Source of the DNA: an uncultured Collinsella sp.
GTDB lineage: Bacteria > Actinomycetota > Coriobacteriia > Coriobacteriales > Coriobacteriaceae
Length of the DNA stretch: 11,935 nucleotides
Reading direction: 5' to 3'
NCBI GenBank assembly: GCA_900555515.1
Contig: USLO01000042.1
Location: 1 to 11,935, forward strand
Below are positions 1 to 6,112 of this stretch, one piece after another. Numbering within the stretch: position 1 is the first letter of the stretch; every line of letters begins with the position of its first letter. The notes under the pieces were generated by a model. That model was not told the origin of the DNA and made no database searches. It saw only the letters and a program-made list of their open reading frames with translations. A program made the translations under genes and the position numbers.

Positions 1-564
1 CTGGAGACCGAGGACGTGGACCACTCCATCGTAGTGATCGAAAACGGCCACGTCAGCGGGCGCAAACTGGGTGACGGCCCCAGCCATATCGTGTTTGAGT
101 CCATGCACGAGGGCGCCACCGACGTACACGACCGCGAGCCGTACCTCACTAAAACCGCCGACGGCAAGCTGCTCAAATCGTCGACGATCTTTATCCGCGA
201 CGACGAGGGCAAACCCGTCGGCATTTTGGGCATCAACTTTGACATTACGCTTATGAAGGCTTTTGAGCGTTCGCTCGACGCCTTTACCGGCACCGGCGGC
301 ACGGGCTATACCGAACCCGAGCCCATTACCAAGAACATCGGCGACCTGCTCGAAGACCTGCTGCACGAGTGCGAGCAGTTTGTGGGCAAGCCCGCGGCAC
401 TCATGACCAAAGACGAGCGCATTCGTGCCATTGGCTACCTTGACCGTCGCGGCGCCTTCCTCATTTCCAAGTCGAGCGAGCGCGCCTGCGAGTTCTTTGG
501 CATCTCCAAGTACAGCTTCTACAGCTACCTCAATGAGGCCAAGGCGGCGGCCGGCGACAAGTAG
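1..564 (+). CDS. YheO-like PAS / HTH transcriptional regulator (5' end outside window)
   Basis: The frame is open to the left edge, so the N-terminus is missing and only the last 187 residues are present. Residues about 1-95 match the YheO-like PAS domain, ending in the typical GILGINFDIT strand. Residues about 140-180 match the C-terminal helix-turn-helix of this family (YLDRRGAFLISKSSERACEFFGISKYSFYSYLN region: a helix beginning at RGAFL, a turn at FGIS, a recognition helix at KYSFYSYL). The best-known relative is E. coli DauR, a repressor of D-arginine catabolism, so a DNA-binding regulator sensing a small metabolite is likely. The ligand cannot be told from the sequence. The family is usually about 220 residues long, so roughly 35 residues are lost. 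A GTG at 16 is inside the PAS domain and is not a credible start. No clear terminator follows the stop codon. Confidence 0.85.
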   Translation: METEDVDHSIVVIENGHVSGRKLGDGPSHIVFESMHEGATDVHDREPYLTKTADGKLLKSSTIFIRDDEGKPVGILGINFDITLMKAFERSLDAFTGTGGTGYTEPEPITKNIGDLLEDLLHECEQFVGKPAALMTKDERIRAIGYLDRRGAFLISKSSERACEFFGISKYSFYSYLNEAKAAAGDK

Positions 565-646
565 GCACTCGCCTGGATTACCCTCCCCTTTTGGGCGCGA
601 GTTCTGGAAAGCACGAATCCAAGACCGAGCCGCTTGGGAAGTTCCA

Positions 647-652
647 TATAAT
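647..652 (+). promoter_or_regulatory. Candidate -10 box for the Ala/Pro-rich membrane protein gene
   Basis: A perfect TATAAT sits 34 bases upstream of the chosen ATG at 687, in the 122-base gap after the regulator gene. No good -35 hexamer is seen 16-18 bases upstream, so this is a weak call based on one box and its position. Confidence 0.35.
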
Positions 653-686
653 CGATGTCATTAGTATTTCGAAAGGATGGAACAGA

Positions 687-1676
687 ATGGCGTTGAGCAA
701 GGCATCATGCACCGGTCGCGGATTGATTCCGGCAATTGGTGGACATGTGCACCGCATGTTCGATGAGGGTGAAGACGACCTGTTTTCACTGAGCCTTGAC
801 GACGTGATGAATGATCGCCCGTGGACCGCCGACGAACTCATGGGCGGCGGCGGGGCTCGCCCGTCAAGCCCCAATCCCGCACTTGCGCCTAAGTCCGCAC
901 CTGCGCCGACTCCTGCGCAGTCGCCTGTTTCGACGCCCGCGCCTACGCCCGCACCCACTTCGGCGCCCACACCAGCTCCCCGCCCCGCAAGTGACCCGTC
1001 CGAGACGGCGGCATTTCTCGCTGCAGCGACGCAGGGCAAATCGGCCGACAGCACCGTTATGTACAGCGCCCAGCAGTTGCCCGTTCCCGCGGCACGCAAG
1101 CCTCCGGTCGCAAGGCTCGATGAGCCCGTTGCCCATCAGGTTGCCTACGATTCCTGGGCTGCAGCCGATCTGGATGAGACCTCTACCGGCATGCCGGCGC
1201 TCGATGTTCCAGTTAACCCGCTTTTTGCCGCCAACACGAGCGCCGCGGACTATGAGGGCGGTGCGGCATATTCCGATTATTCCGATGGCTATGCAGGCAA
1301 CGATCGCATCGAGACCGAGGATTATGGCACCGCATCAAGCGATTATCTCAACGATCCGTACGCCGCCACGCCTGCGCCGGAATATGACCCGGAGGCCGCG
1401 TCCGCGCCGGCGTATACCAAAAGCACGGGCGAAGAGCGCTTCGCCGATTATTACGCCGAGGAAAAGGCGCTGCGTTTCTCGGAATTTCCGCAGGCAGTCA
1501 AGGTTGCCTTTATCGCCATTGTCATTGCCCTGCTCGGCGCCATTGCGTTTGAAGGATTCCAGCTGTTCCGCGGCCCCACCCAAGCGGAGTCGGAGACCCA
1601 GCAAAAAGAGAACGATGACGAGTACCTGGACATCAACACCCTCAAGGGCGACCCCAACGACGGAGACGACGAGTAG
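687..1676 (+). CDS. Ala/Pro-rich single-pass membrane protein, function unknown
   Basis: The protein has 329 residues and is of no family I recognise. The start is the ATG at 687, preceded by GAAAGGA (671-677) at normal spacing. An upstream in-frame ATG at 591 has no such site. Residues about 1-55 are a soluble, partly acidic segment. Residues about 60-110 are a low-complexity stretch of repeated Ala-Pro with Thr, Ser and Lys, probably an extended linker. The middle (about 150-265) is rich in Tyr, Asp, Ala and Gly. One hydrophobic segment, VAFIAIVIALLGAIAFEGF, lies near residue 275 and is followed by a short basic/aromatic patch and a very acidic tail. The tail lies after the membrane segment and there is no signal peptide, so a large cytoplasmic N-terminal part with a short external C-terminus is plausible. 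The low-complexity region makes distant homology hard to judge. Confidence 0.75.
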   Translation: MALSKASCTGRGLIPAIGGHVHRMFDEGEDDLFSLSLDDVMNDRPWTADELMGGGGARPSSPNPALAPKSAPAPTPAQSPVSTPAPTPAPTSAPTPAPRPASDPSETAAFLAAATQGKSADSTVMYSAQQLPVPAARKPPVARLDEPVAHQVAYDSWAAADLDETSTGMPALDVPVNPLFAANTSAADYEGGAAYSDYSDGYAGNDRIETEDYGTASSDYLNDPYAATPAPEYDPEAASAPAYTKSTGEERFADYYAEEKALRFSEFPQAVKVAFIAIVIALLGAIAFEGFQLFRGPTQAESETQQKENDDEYLDINTLKGDPNDGDDE

Positions 1677-1746
1677 CGAGGACTGAAGGCGAGGGCTGAA
1701 GGCGGCCGCAAAATCCCGCATCCAGCACCGGCTTCTAAGTGCTGTT

Positions 1747-1776
1747 TTGTCATCCAGCTACACTTTTCCGGATAAT
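1747..1776 (+). promoter_or_regulatory. Candidate sigma-70 promoter ahead of the structured leader
   Basis: TTGTCA (1747-1752) and GATAAT (1771-1776) are separated by 18 bases, close to the vegetative consensus. Transcription would start near 1783. It would run through the CACTTTTCCG repeats, the 1897-1942 hairpin and the folded leader to the gene at 2090, giving an unusually long leader of about 300 bases. The first repeat copy lies in the spacer. No transcript evidence is available. Confidence 0.35.
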
Positions 1777-1880
1777 TTGCCCATCGAATTAGACACTTTT
1801 TTTCCGAAGTTTTAAGGTGCCCATTTCGACACTTTTCCGTACTTTTACACGGCTGATTTCGACACTTTTCCGAATGAAAG
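1759..1880. repeat. Four imperfect tandem units headed by CACTTTTCCG
   Basis: The element (G/T)(A/C)ACTTTTCCG recurs with heads at about 1759, 1792, 1828 and 1861, a spacing of 33, 36 and 33 bases. Copy two carries three extra T residues, which account for the longer step. Tails also resemble each other: units one and two share GCCCAT, and units two and three end in ATTTCGA. No clear reading frame runs through it. The regular spacing, close to three helical turns, would suit a set of protein-binding sites, but it could equally be a decaying dispersed repeat. Confidence 0.55.
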
Positions 1881-1896
1881 CCGAATAATCACTTGG

Positions 1897-1942
1897 GAAA
1901 CCAACGCCGTTCACGCGTCATTTCGCGGATGGCGTTGGTTTC
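1897..1942. other. Strong hairpin with 12-bp perfect stem
   Basis: GAAACCAACGCC (1897-1908) and GGCGTTGGTTTC (1931-1942) are perfect reverse complements around a 22-base loop. The loop can add a four-pair CGCG/CGCG stem (1914-1917 with 1924-1927). No good T-run follows, only TTTCTGT at the end of the stem. A weak terminator or an attenuator-like element between the candidate promoter and the gene at 2090 is possible. It is also too far from the upstream gene (220 bases) to be an obvious terminator for it. Confidence 0.5.
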
Positions 1943-1960
1943 TGTCCGTACACGTTGATA

Positions 1961-2089
1961 GACTCCATCGTGCCTGCAAGGAGCGGGCGCATTTTATCCA
2001 GAGTCGGGGTAGAGAGTTGGCTCCACGATCCCGACGCCAACCGGCCAAGAGGCACGGTGGCCCTGCCAACACCGATGAAAGGAGTCCGT
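1961..2089 (+). promoter_or_regulatory. Structured 5' leader, candidate cis-regulatory RNA
   Basis: Four stems can be drawn that do not conflict. A closing stem pairs GACTC and CATCG (1961-1970) with CGATG (2073-2077) and GAGTC (2082-2086), bulging AAAG; this buries the ribosome binding site. A hairpin pairs about 1970-1977 with 1983-1990 (loop AAGGA, two G-U pairs). GTCGGG (2003-2008) pairs with CCCGAC (2030-2035). GGCCA (2043-2047) pairs with TGGCC (2058-2062). The result is a multi-helix junction ending at the start codon, an arrangement common in riboswitches and translational operators. I could not match it to a known riboswitch class. GC-rich DNA can give such pairings by chance, so confidence is moderate. 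Confidence 0.4.
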
Positions 2090-2512
2090 ATGGACAATTT
2101 CTCCGTGCGCAGTGAGCGCAACTTCCACAATCTGGTCGTCAAACCGAATCACATGCATCTTCTGGACAAGTCGAACGGCTATGCCTCGGCCATGGTCAAG
2201 AGCAGCCTCTCCCACCAGATGCGCTTTACGGTACAGAAGCTCGAGGAAGAACTCTGTGCCGTTGGTGACCCGCACGTGCTGCAGATCAAGCTGTCCGGCG
2301 ACAACTCGCGCGATCCTTTGAGCTGGAAGCTCTTTGCCGACGGCGCGTGTGTCGCAAGCGGGTCCGGAGCCTTTGCCCGCAAGTGCTTCTGCGAAGGAGC
2401 CGAGGTGTTTTTGGACCTGTGCCGAGATGCCGTCGGGGCTGCCGAGCTGCGCCACTGGAGCCAGAGGGAGTACGAGCTGCTGAGTGCGGCACGCGGGATT
2501 GCGGGGATGTAG
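2090..2512 (+). CDS. Hypothetical 140-residue protein
   Basis: I do not recognise the family. The start is the ATG at 2090, five bases after AAAGGAG (2078-2084), an excellent ribosome binding site. A longer in-frame reading from 1955 would translate through the folded leader and lacks such a site. The protein is soluble, with no membrane segment or signal peptide. It shows a basic N-terminal part (RSERNFHNLVVKPNH), a central sheet-like part (residues about 45-90, with VLQIKLSG and WKLFADG), and a helical C-terminal part containing three cysteines near CFCEGAEVFLDLC. The cysteines are not arranged like a known zinc or iron-sulphur site. Codon use is typical of the GC-rich flanking genes, so it appears native. 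The elaborate upstream region suggests tight expression control. Confidence 0.65.
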   Translation: MDNFSVRSERNFHNLVVKPNHMHLLDKSNGYASAMVKSSLSHQMRFTVQKLEEELCAVGDPHVLQIKLSGDNSRDPLSWKLFADGACVASGSGAFARKCFCEGAEVFLDLCRDAVGAAELRHWSQREYELLSAARGIAGM

Positions 2513-2521
2513 GCAGACGCA

Positions 2522-2548
2522 GGCGGCGTGCAGCCGTTGCACGCCGCC
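2522..2548 (+). terminator. GC-rich hairpin after the 140-residue gene
   Basis: GGCGGCGTGCA (2522-2532) and TGCACGCCGCC (2538-2548) form a perfect 11-bp stem with a five-base loop, 10 bases after the stop codon. No T-run follows, which is common for terminators in high-GC actinobacteria. Confidence 0.6.
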
Positions 2549-2563
2549 GCTCAGGCCACGCGA

Positions 2564-2599
2564 TGTCAAAAGACTGGCACTTGTGTATGCCTTTTGACA
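2564..2599. repeat. Inverted repeat TGTCAAAA / TTTTGACA
   Basis: TGTCAAAA (2564-2571) and TTTTGACA (2592-2599) are perfect reverse complements, with a nested GGCA (2576-2579) and TGCC (2588-2591). It lies in the 285-base gap between the 140-residue gene and the restriction-modification island. It might be a protein-binding site or an old island edge; nothing adjacent decides between them. The rest of the gap (2600-2750) shows no gene. Confidence 0.4.
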
Positions 2600-2751
2600 G
2601 TCCGAAAGCGCTAGCGAAGTTCATTGATGCCGCGGCTAGATGCGCAGCAGTAAAGAGATGCTGAATACAAATCGCACCCATCTCCAATGGATCCAACACG
2701 TCAAAATAAGCACAGATACCCGAGCGCTTATGCTACATGGAAGCACAGAGA

Positions 2752-2790
2752 GGCCCGCGTTCCGAACCACCACAGCTCGGAACGCGGGCC
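2752..2790 (-). terminator. 14-bp hairpin terminator of the leftward regulator/endonuclease operon
   Basis: GGCCCGCGTTCCGA (2752-2765) and TCGGAACGCGGGCC (2777-2790) are perfect reverse complements around an 11-base loop, starting 7 bases beyond the stop of the leftward 549-residue gene. Read leftward it is followed by TCTCTGTG, a weak pyrimidine tract. It is the obvious end of the restriction-modification transcript. Confidence 0.7.
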
Positions 2791-2797
2791 CCAGCAA

Positions 2798-4447
2798 CTA
2801 ATTCTTTTCGGATAATCCCAATCCAGTAATCTCCTGATAGCGCCGCTTCAACGTATACGCATCGGGAAGCCTAGAGATCCTCTGATGAATCAACTCATTA
2901 AAATCCGCCAGATTTCCGATTACGACATCGATGCCGCCAGCAGCGTTGAGCAAATCGACGTACGTCATAAAGCGAAACTCGAACGGAATGCCCTCGATTT
3001 CCTTTGTGCATCCATCATGAAAGTCAATCAGTCTCGAAACGTCATGGGCAACGTACGTGACTCTAACGGTCATGTCGTAGGGTTCGTTGCGTAACTTCGC
3101 CTCGTGCTCGTGGTAGCGCACAGTTTCATGCAGGGAGTTAATGTGCGCCTGAATGTACTCATCCCGCAGACCGCCACCGTGTGCCTCATAGGCTTCGATA
3201 TGTGCACGATTTGAAAGGTCCAAGTATTCAACATCGCCATATTTGCGCCCCGAAGCGTTCGTCTCGTTCACGGAAGAGCCGAGACCCCTTGCGAACCAGC
3301 CCTCTTCCGGATGAATGCAGCGGGTAAGGAAATCTACCAGCCTCTGATCGAGAACGCCCTTGGTTAAACTGTTTGAGATCCCCACGCGCTTGACAAAAGC
3401 CTTGATGGAATCGACGCCGATCGGCTCCAAAGGCGTCTTCGTTTGACGAGAATCGGCAATGAGAATCAAATAACAACGAATAATGTGAGCAACGCGTCTT
3501 CTCGTCGTGTAGGGCAACTCTGCCAGAATGCTAAAGACATCGGCAAGTAGAATCGAGCCGTTCCCAGTCTGCCGGGAGAGTTTCGTTTCGGCCCATGCTT
3601 CGTCAAGTGAATAGACAGACTTGGCGTTGTTGAGGTATGGATTCTCCTGAGTGGGATGATACATGGAGTTCCAAAGCGCCTTTACATTGCTCGAACGGGG
3701 CGTGCATTCGTAAATCGCCCTGCCGGGGAATCTGTCAACCATCTCAAGCGTAAGCAACTCAAAGTAGAGCATAAACTGGTACGGCTCAAAAGGAATGAGG
3801 CCCAAGTCGATAACATCGTCGGCAAGCGTATCGCATCTCGAGAACGATCCGAGAAGGCCTCGGAAAGTTTCTCCAGCGACGTCAGGTTCGATATCACCAA
3901 ACAGGGCGGCGACGTCTGAAACGTCAGTTTCATGTATTCCGGCTATCCTCTCAGAGCCGAAGGGCGGGTCAATACCGATAGAACTGATTACAGCATTGAT
4001 GGCGTCGAAAGTTGCGGCAGGAACGTTAAGAATGCCTCTAATCCTATCGAGACCGAGGTGTTGCTCCACGACAAGGGTACGAATGAGCGGAGCACAGCCA
4101 ATCAAAGCGATTGCATGACTCCTTGCCATGAACTGCTTCTCCTCGAGTTTTTCTTCGAGCTTGAAGTAGCCGTTCGCGAGCTCTTCCATTTCATGGTCGA
4201 CGCCAACCGCGGCGCTAATGACGTCCTTCAATTCCTTTGAGGGACTATCGTAGTTCTCAAGCCAAAAGCTCCACATCTCGCTGAAGCGATCGGAGATCTC
4301 TTCGGCGGGAATCCTGGATTCCTCAGGGCCGTTCTCGTAATAGTCCGCAACCTGAATCGCGGCGCTTTCCATCGAGTTCGGATCTATAGGCAGGGACGCC
4401 GCCAGAAGCGCTTCGCATATTTCAGAAATGTTTGCACTGCTACTCAT
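2798..4447 (-). CDS. Unclassified 549-residue protein, candidate restriction endonuclease
   Basis: I do not recognise the family from sequence. Its start overlaps the stop of the XRE-type regulator gene by 8 bases (ATGAGTAG), with GGAG seven bases upstream, so the two are translationally coupled. Together they diverge from a C-5 cytosine methyltransferase. That is the order controller, endonuclease, divergent methylase found in PvuII-type systems, and it is the main reason for the call. The protein is soluble. The N-terminal two thirds is mostly helical with no recognised motif. The most conserved-looking stretch is residues about 390-437: GRKYGDVEYLD (D405, E407, D410), then HIEAYEAHGGG (E418, E421, H423). 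These acidic clusters could be a divergent nuclease active site of the PD-(D/E)XK kind, with His where Lys is usual; this is speculative. The gene is more A/T-rich than the flanking chromosome, in line with transfer. It could instead be an accessory defence protein. Confidence 0.55.
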   Translation of the reverse strand: MSSSANISEICEALLAASLPIDPNSMESAAIQVADYYENGPEESRIPAEEISDRFSEMWSFWLENYDSPSKELKDVISAAVGVDHEMEELANGYFKLEEKLEEKQFMARSHAIALIGCAPLIRTLVVEQHLGLDRIRGILNVPAATFDAINAVISSIGIDPPFGSERIAGIHETDVSDVAALFGDIEPDVAGETFRGLLGSFSRCDTLADDVIDLGLIPFEPYQFMLYFELLTLEMVDRFPGRAIYECTPRSSNVKALWNSMYHPTQENPYLNNAKSVYSLDEAWAETKLSRQTGNGSILLADVFSILAELPYTTRRRVAHIIRCYLILIADSRQTKTPLEPIGVDSIKAFVKRVGISNSLTKGVLDQRLVDFLTRCIHPEEGWFARGLGSSVNETNASGRKYGDVEYLDLSNRAHIEAYEAHGGGLRDEYIQAHINSLHETVRYHEHEAKLRNEPYDMTVRVTYVAHDVSRLIDFHDGCTKEIEGIPFEFRFMTYVDLLNAAGGIDVVIGNLADFNELIHQRISRLPDAYTLKRRYQEITGLGLSEKN

Positions 4448-4703
4448 TTACACGCTCCCATAAAGGTTGAGGCTCATAAGCGATAAGGCCATCAAGATCG
4501 TCGCTTATCGCACTGAAGGTTAATCCGCAGGCACAAAGCACTTGAGAAAGCTCAGAGACAGTTATGCGCTTGGAGCCGCTTTCCAGTTTCGAAATCGACG
4601 CTTGCTGGCATCCCGTTGCCTCAGCGAGCGCCGCCTGTGACATCCCGGAGCGTCTCCGCCATTTAGCGATAAGTCTCCCGAGAGAAAGATTGAAGTCTTC
4701 CAT
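4440..4703 (-). CDS. XRE-family regulator, candidate controller (C) protein of the restriction-modification system
   Basis: The protein has 87 residues, the usual size of C proteins. The start is the ATG at 4703, preceded by GGAAGGGGG; an upstream in-frame ATG at 4748 would add 15 residues lacking any domain and reach into the operator region. The helix-turn-helix spans about residues 19-60: SQAALAEATGCQQASISKLE, then a GSKRITVSEL segment and a third helix ending in LCACGL. The family binds DNA as a dimer at palindromes. It overlaps the 549-residue gene downstream and diverges from the methyltransferase, with a perfect palindrome 50-77 bases upstream. By analogy with C.PvuII it would first permit methylase expression and then activate or repress its own operon, delaying the endonuclease in a newly entered host. 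A plain autorepressor is the alternative. Confidence 0.75.
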   Translation of the reverse strand: MEDFNLSLGRLIAKWRRRSGMSQAALAEATGCQQASISKLESGSKRITVSELSQVLCACGLTFSAISDDLDGLIAYEPQPLWERVNE

Positions 4704-4753
4704 AAACGCCCCCTTCCGGCAGCAACGCATGCTTGTATATGATATCATCCCAT

Positions 4754-4780
4754 GAGCTCATTCCATATTGGAATGAGCTC
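4754..4780. promoter_or_regulatory. Perfect 27-base palindrome, candidate controller-protein operator
   Basis: GAGCTCATTCCA (4754-4765) and TGGAATGAGCTC (4769-4780) are exact reverse complements around TAT. It lies in the 100-base gap between the divergent regulator and methyltransferase genes, ending 23 bases before the methyltransferase ATG. A second, short palindrome TGATATCA (4740-4747) is next to it. Position and symmetry fit the operator of a dimeric XRE regulator that controls both directions. Clear -35/-10 pairs are hard to assign. If transcribed rightward, the palindrome would also form a hairpin in the methyltransferase leader. Confidence 0.7.
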
Positions 4781-4803
4781 TACTATTCAGGAGGATTGCT
4801 CTA

Positions 4804-5895
4804 ATGAAGCGTTTCGTCAGCCTTTATTCGGGAGCGGGCGGTCTCGACCTCGGCTTCATCGCCGCCGGGTTCACCCCCGTATTTGCGAACGATATCAACC
4901 CGGACGCCATGAAAACCTACGCTGCCGCGATGGACGCGATCTCGAAGAAGACCGGCAAAACACTGAGCCACAGGATAGTCACGGGGGATATCAGGGAGGT
5001 TGAGGAACTGCCCGGAAGGGGTTCGGCGGAGCTAGTCATTGGAGGACCGCCCTGTCAGGGCTTCTCGGTCGCGGGGAAGATGGACCCGAACGACCCCCGC
5101 TCGCGTCACGTCTTCGACTTCCTCGGCATGGTCGAGAGGGTCCAGCCCCAAGCGTTCGTGATGGAGAACGTCAAGGCACTCGCCAAGAACAAGCGCTGGG
5201 CTGGAACTATCGCCGACATCCGCAAGAAGGCGGAAGAGATTGGCTACAAAACCAACCTTAAGGTGCTGAACAGCGCCAATTACGGCGTCCCGCAGACCAG
5301 AGAGCGTATGTTCCTCGTCGGGATCAAGGACCCCTGCATCGAGTACAACTACCCGCAGCCGACAGTCAAGGAATGGGTGGGTGTGGCCGACGCCCTGCGC
5401 GGGCTGCCCCCTCTCGGCGAGCCGGGCAATGATCAGACTTGCAAGGCGAAGGTAACTACGGCAAAAAGCCCCGTGCTCCGTCCGTCGCCGTTTGCAGGCA
5501 TGCTGTTCAACGGCCAAGGCCGCCCAATGGACATGGACAAGCCCGCGCCGACGCTTCCCGCCTCAATGGGCGGAAACAGAACGCCGATTGTCGATCAGGA
5601 GACGCTCGAAACCGGAGCGACCCAATGGGTCGAGAAATACCACGAAGAGCTTCAGAAAGGCGGGAAAGTAGCCGATAGCGTTCCTCCTCGCCTTCGCCGC
5701 ATCTCGGTCCAGGAAGCCGCCACCATACAGACATTCCCGAGGGATATGCCTTGGTATGGTTCGCAATGCTCCCGCTATCGGCAAATTGGAAACGCCGTTC
5801 CTCCCAAGATGGCTTTTGCGGTTGCGCAATCTGTCGCAGAAGCCCTTGGCATGGATATAGACGCAAACCCCTCTCTGCTTGACGAGCTAGGGTAG
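4804..5895 (+). CDS. DNA (cytosine-5-)-methyltransferase
   Basis: The 363-residue protein transfers a methyl group from S-adenosylmethionine to C5 of cytosine in a specific DNA site. All key C-5 methylase motifs are present in order: motif I FVSLYSGAGGLDLGF (residues 4-18, cofactor binding), motif IV GGPPCQGFS with the catalytic Cys84, motif VI MENV (120-123), motif VIII QTRER (164-168), motif IX RRISVQEAATIQTFP (298-312) and motif X RQIGNAVPP (326-334). The target recognition region lies between about 190 and 297 and contains SMGGNRTPIVDQ; I cannot derive the target from it. Length is normal for a complete type II enzyme. The start is certain: AGGAGG lies nine bases upstream of ATG 4804. The divergent regulator and unclassified protein suggest it protects host DNA from a cognate endonuclease. 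No Vsr-type repair gene is adjacent. Confidence 0.95.
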   Translation: MKRFVSLYSGAGGLDLGFIAAGFTPVFANDINPDAMKTYAAAMDAISKKTGKTLSHRIVTGDIREVEELPGRGSAELVIGGPPCQGFSVAGKMDPNDPRSRHVFDFLGMVERVQPQAFVMENVKALAKNKRWAGTIADIRKKAEEIGYKTNLKVLNSANYGVPQTRERMFLVGIKDPCIEYNYPQPTVKEWVGVADALRGLPPLGEPGNDQTCKAKVTTAKSPVLRPSPFAGMLFNGQGRPMDMDKPAPTLPASMGGNRTPIVDQETLETGATQWVEKYHEELQKGGKVADSVPPRLRRISVQEAATIQTFPRDMPWYGSQCSRYRQIGNAVPPKMAFAVAQSVAEALGMDIDANPSLLDELG

Positions 5896-5917
5896 GCAAT
5901 AAGGGCCCGCAATGTGG

Positions 5918-6112
5918 CTACCGCTCCAAAACTTTGCCGAGGGTTTCATCCAAGCTCTCCCACTCGAGATCTGCAAGGTCCAGTCGATAGCTCAAATCGC
6001 GAATGCGATCCGGAACGTCCTTGAGAAAGTTGTTAGTCCTGGCAGAATAGCATCGTATATCACGAACGAGATAAGCAGTATTAAGCCCCTTTTCATCTAC
6101 CCTGAGAAGCTG
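5918..6112 (-). pseudogene. C-terminal gene remnant, family unknown
   Basis: On the - strand a 64-codon open stretch ends in TAG at 5918-5920. Its sequence looks like a genuine protein C-terminus: charged, amphipathic and helical (VDEKGLNTAYLVRDIRCYS early, and DLADLEWESLDETLGKVLER at the end), with purine-first codons. It begins right after an in-frame stop and has no start codon or ribosome binding site. A neighbouring frame just upstream (to about 6160) reads ALLRDIWLNDQRHEPVAASQ, which may be the same gene before a frameshift. The opposite strand has a 118-codon frame from 5912, but it lacks a binding site and looks less protein-like. It may be a gene broken when the restriction-modification island arrived. 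I cannot name the family. Confidence 0.4.

Noticed and set aside
578..1136. Long - strand frames opposite the Ala/Pro-rich gene
   Set aside because: The Gly/Ala/Val- or Arg/Cys-rich translations are simply the complement of the Ala-Pro repeat.
1961..2089. SAM, cobalamin, TPP, fluoride or Moco riboswitch
   Set aside because: I compared the conserved core sequences of these classes from memory and none is present; only a generic multi-stem fold remains.
1994..2569. 191-codon frame on the - strand opposite the 140-residue gene
   Set aside because: It is a shadow: the + strand gene has an excellent ribosome binding site and terminator hairpin, while the - strand frame has neither.
4754..4780. 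GAGCTC in the palindrome as the recognition site of the restriction-modification system
   Set aside because: GAGCTC also occurs several times elsewhere in the window (for example 7400-7405 and 7409-7414), and the methylase target region does not reveal its specificity.
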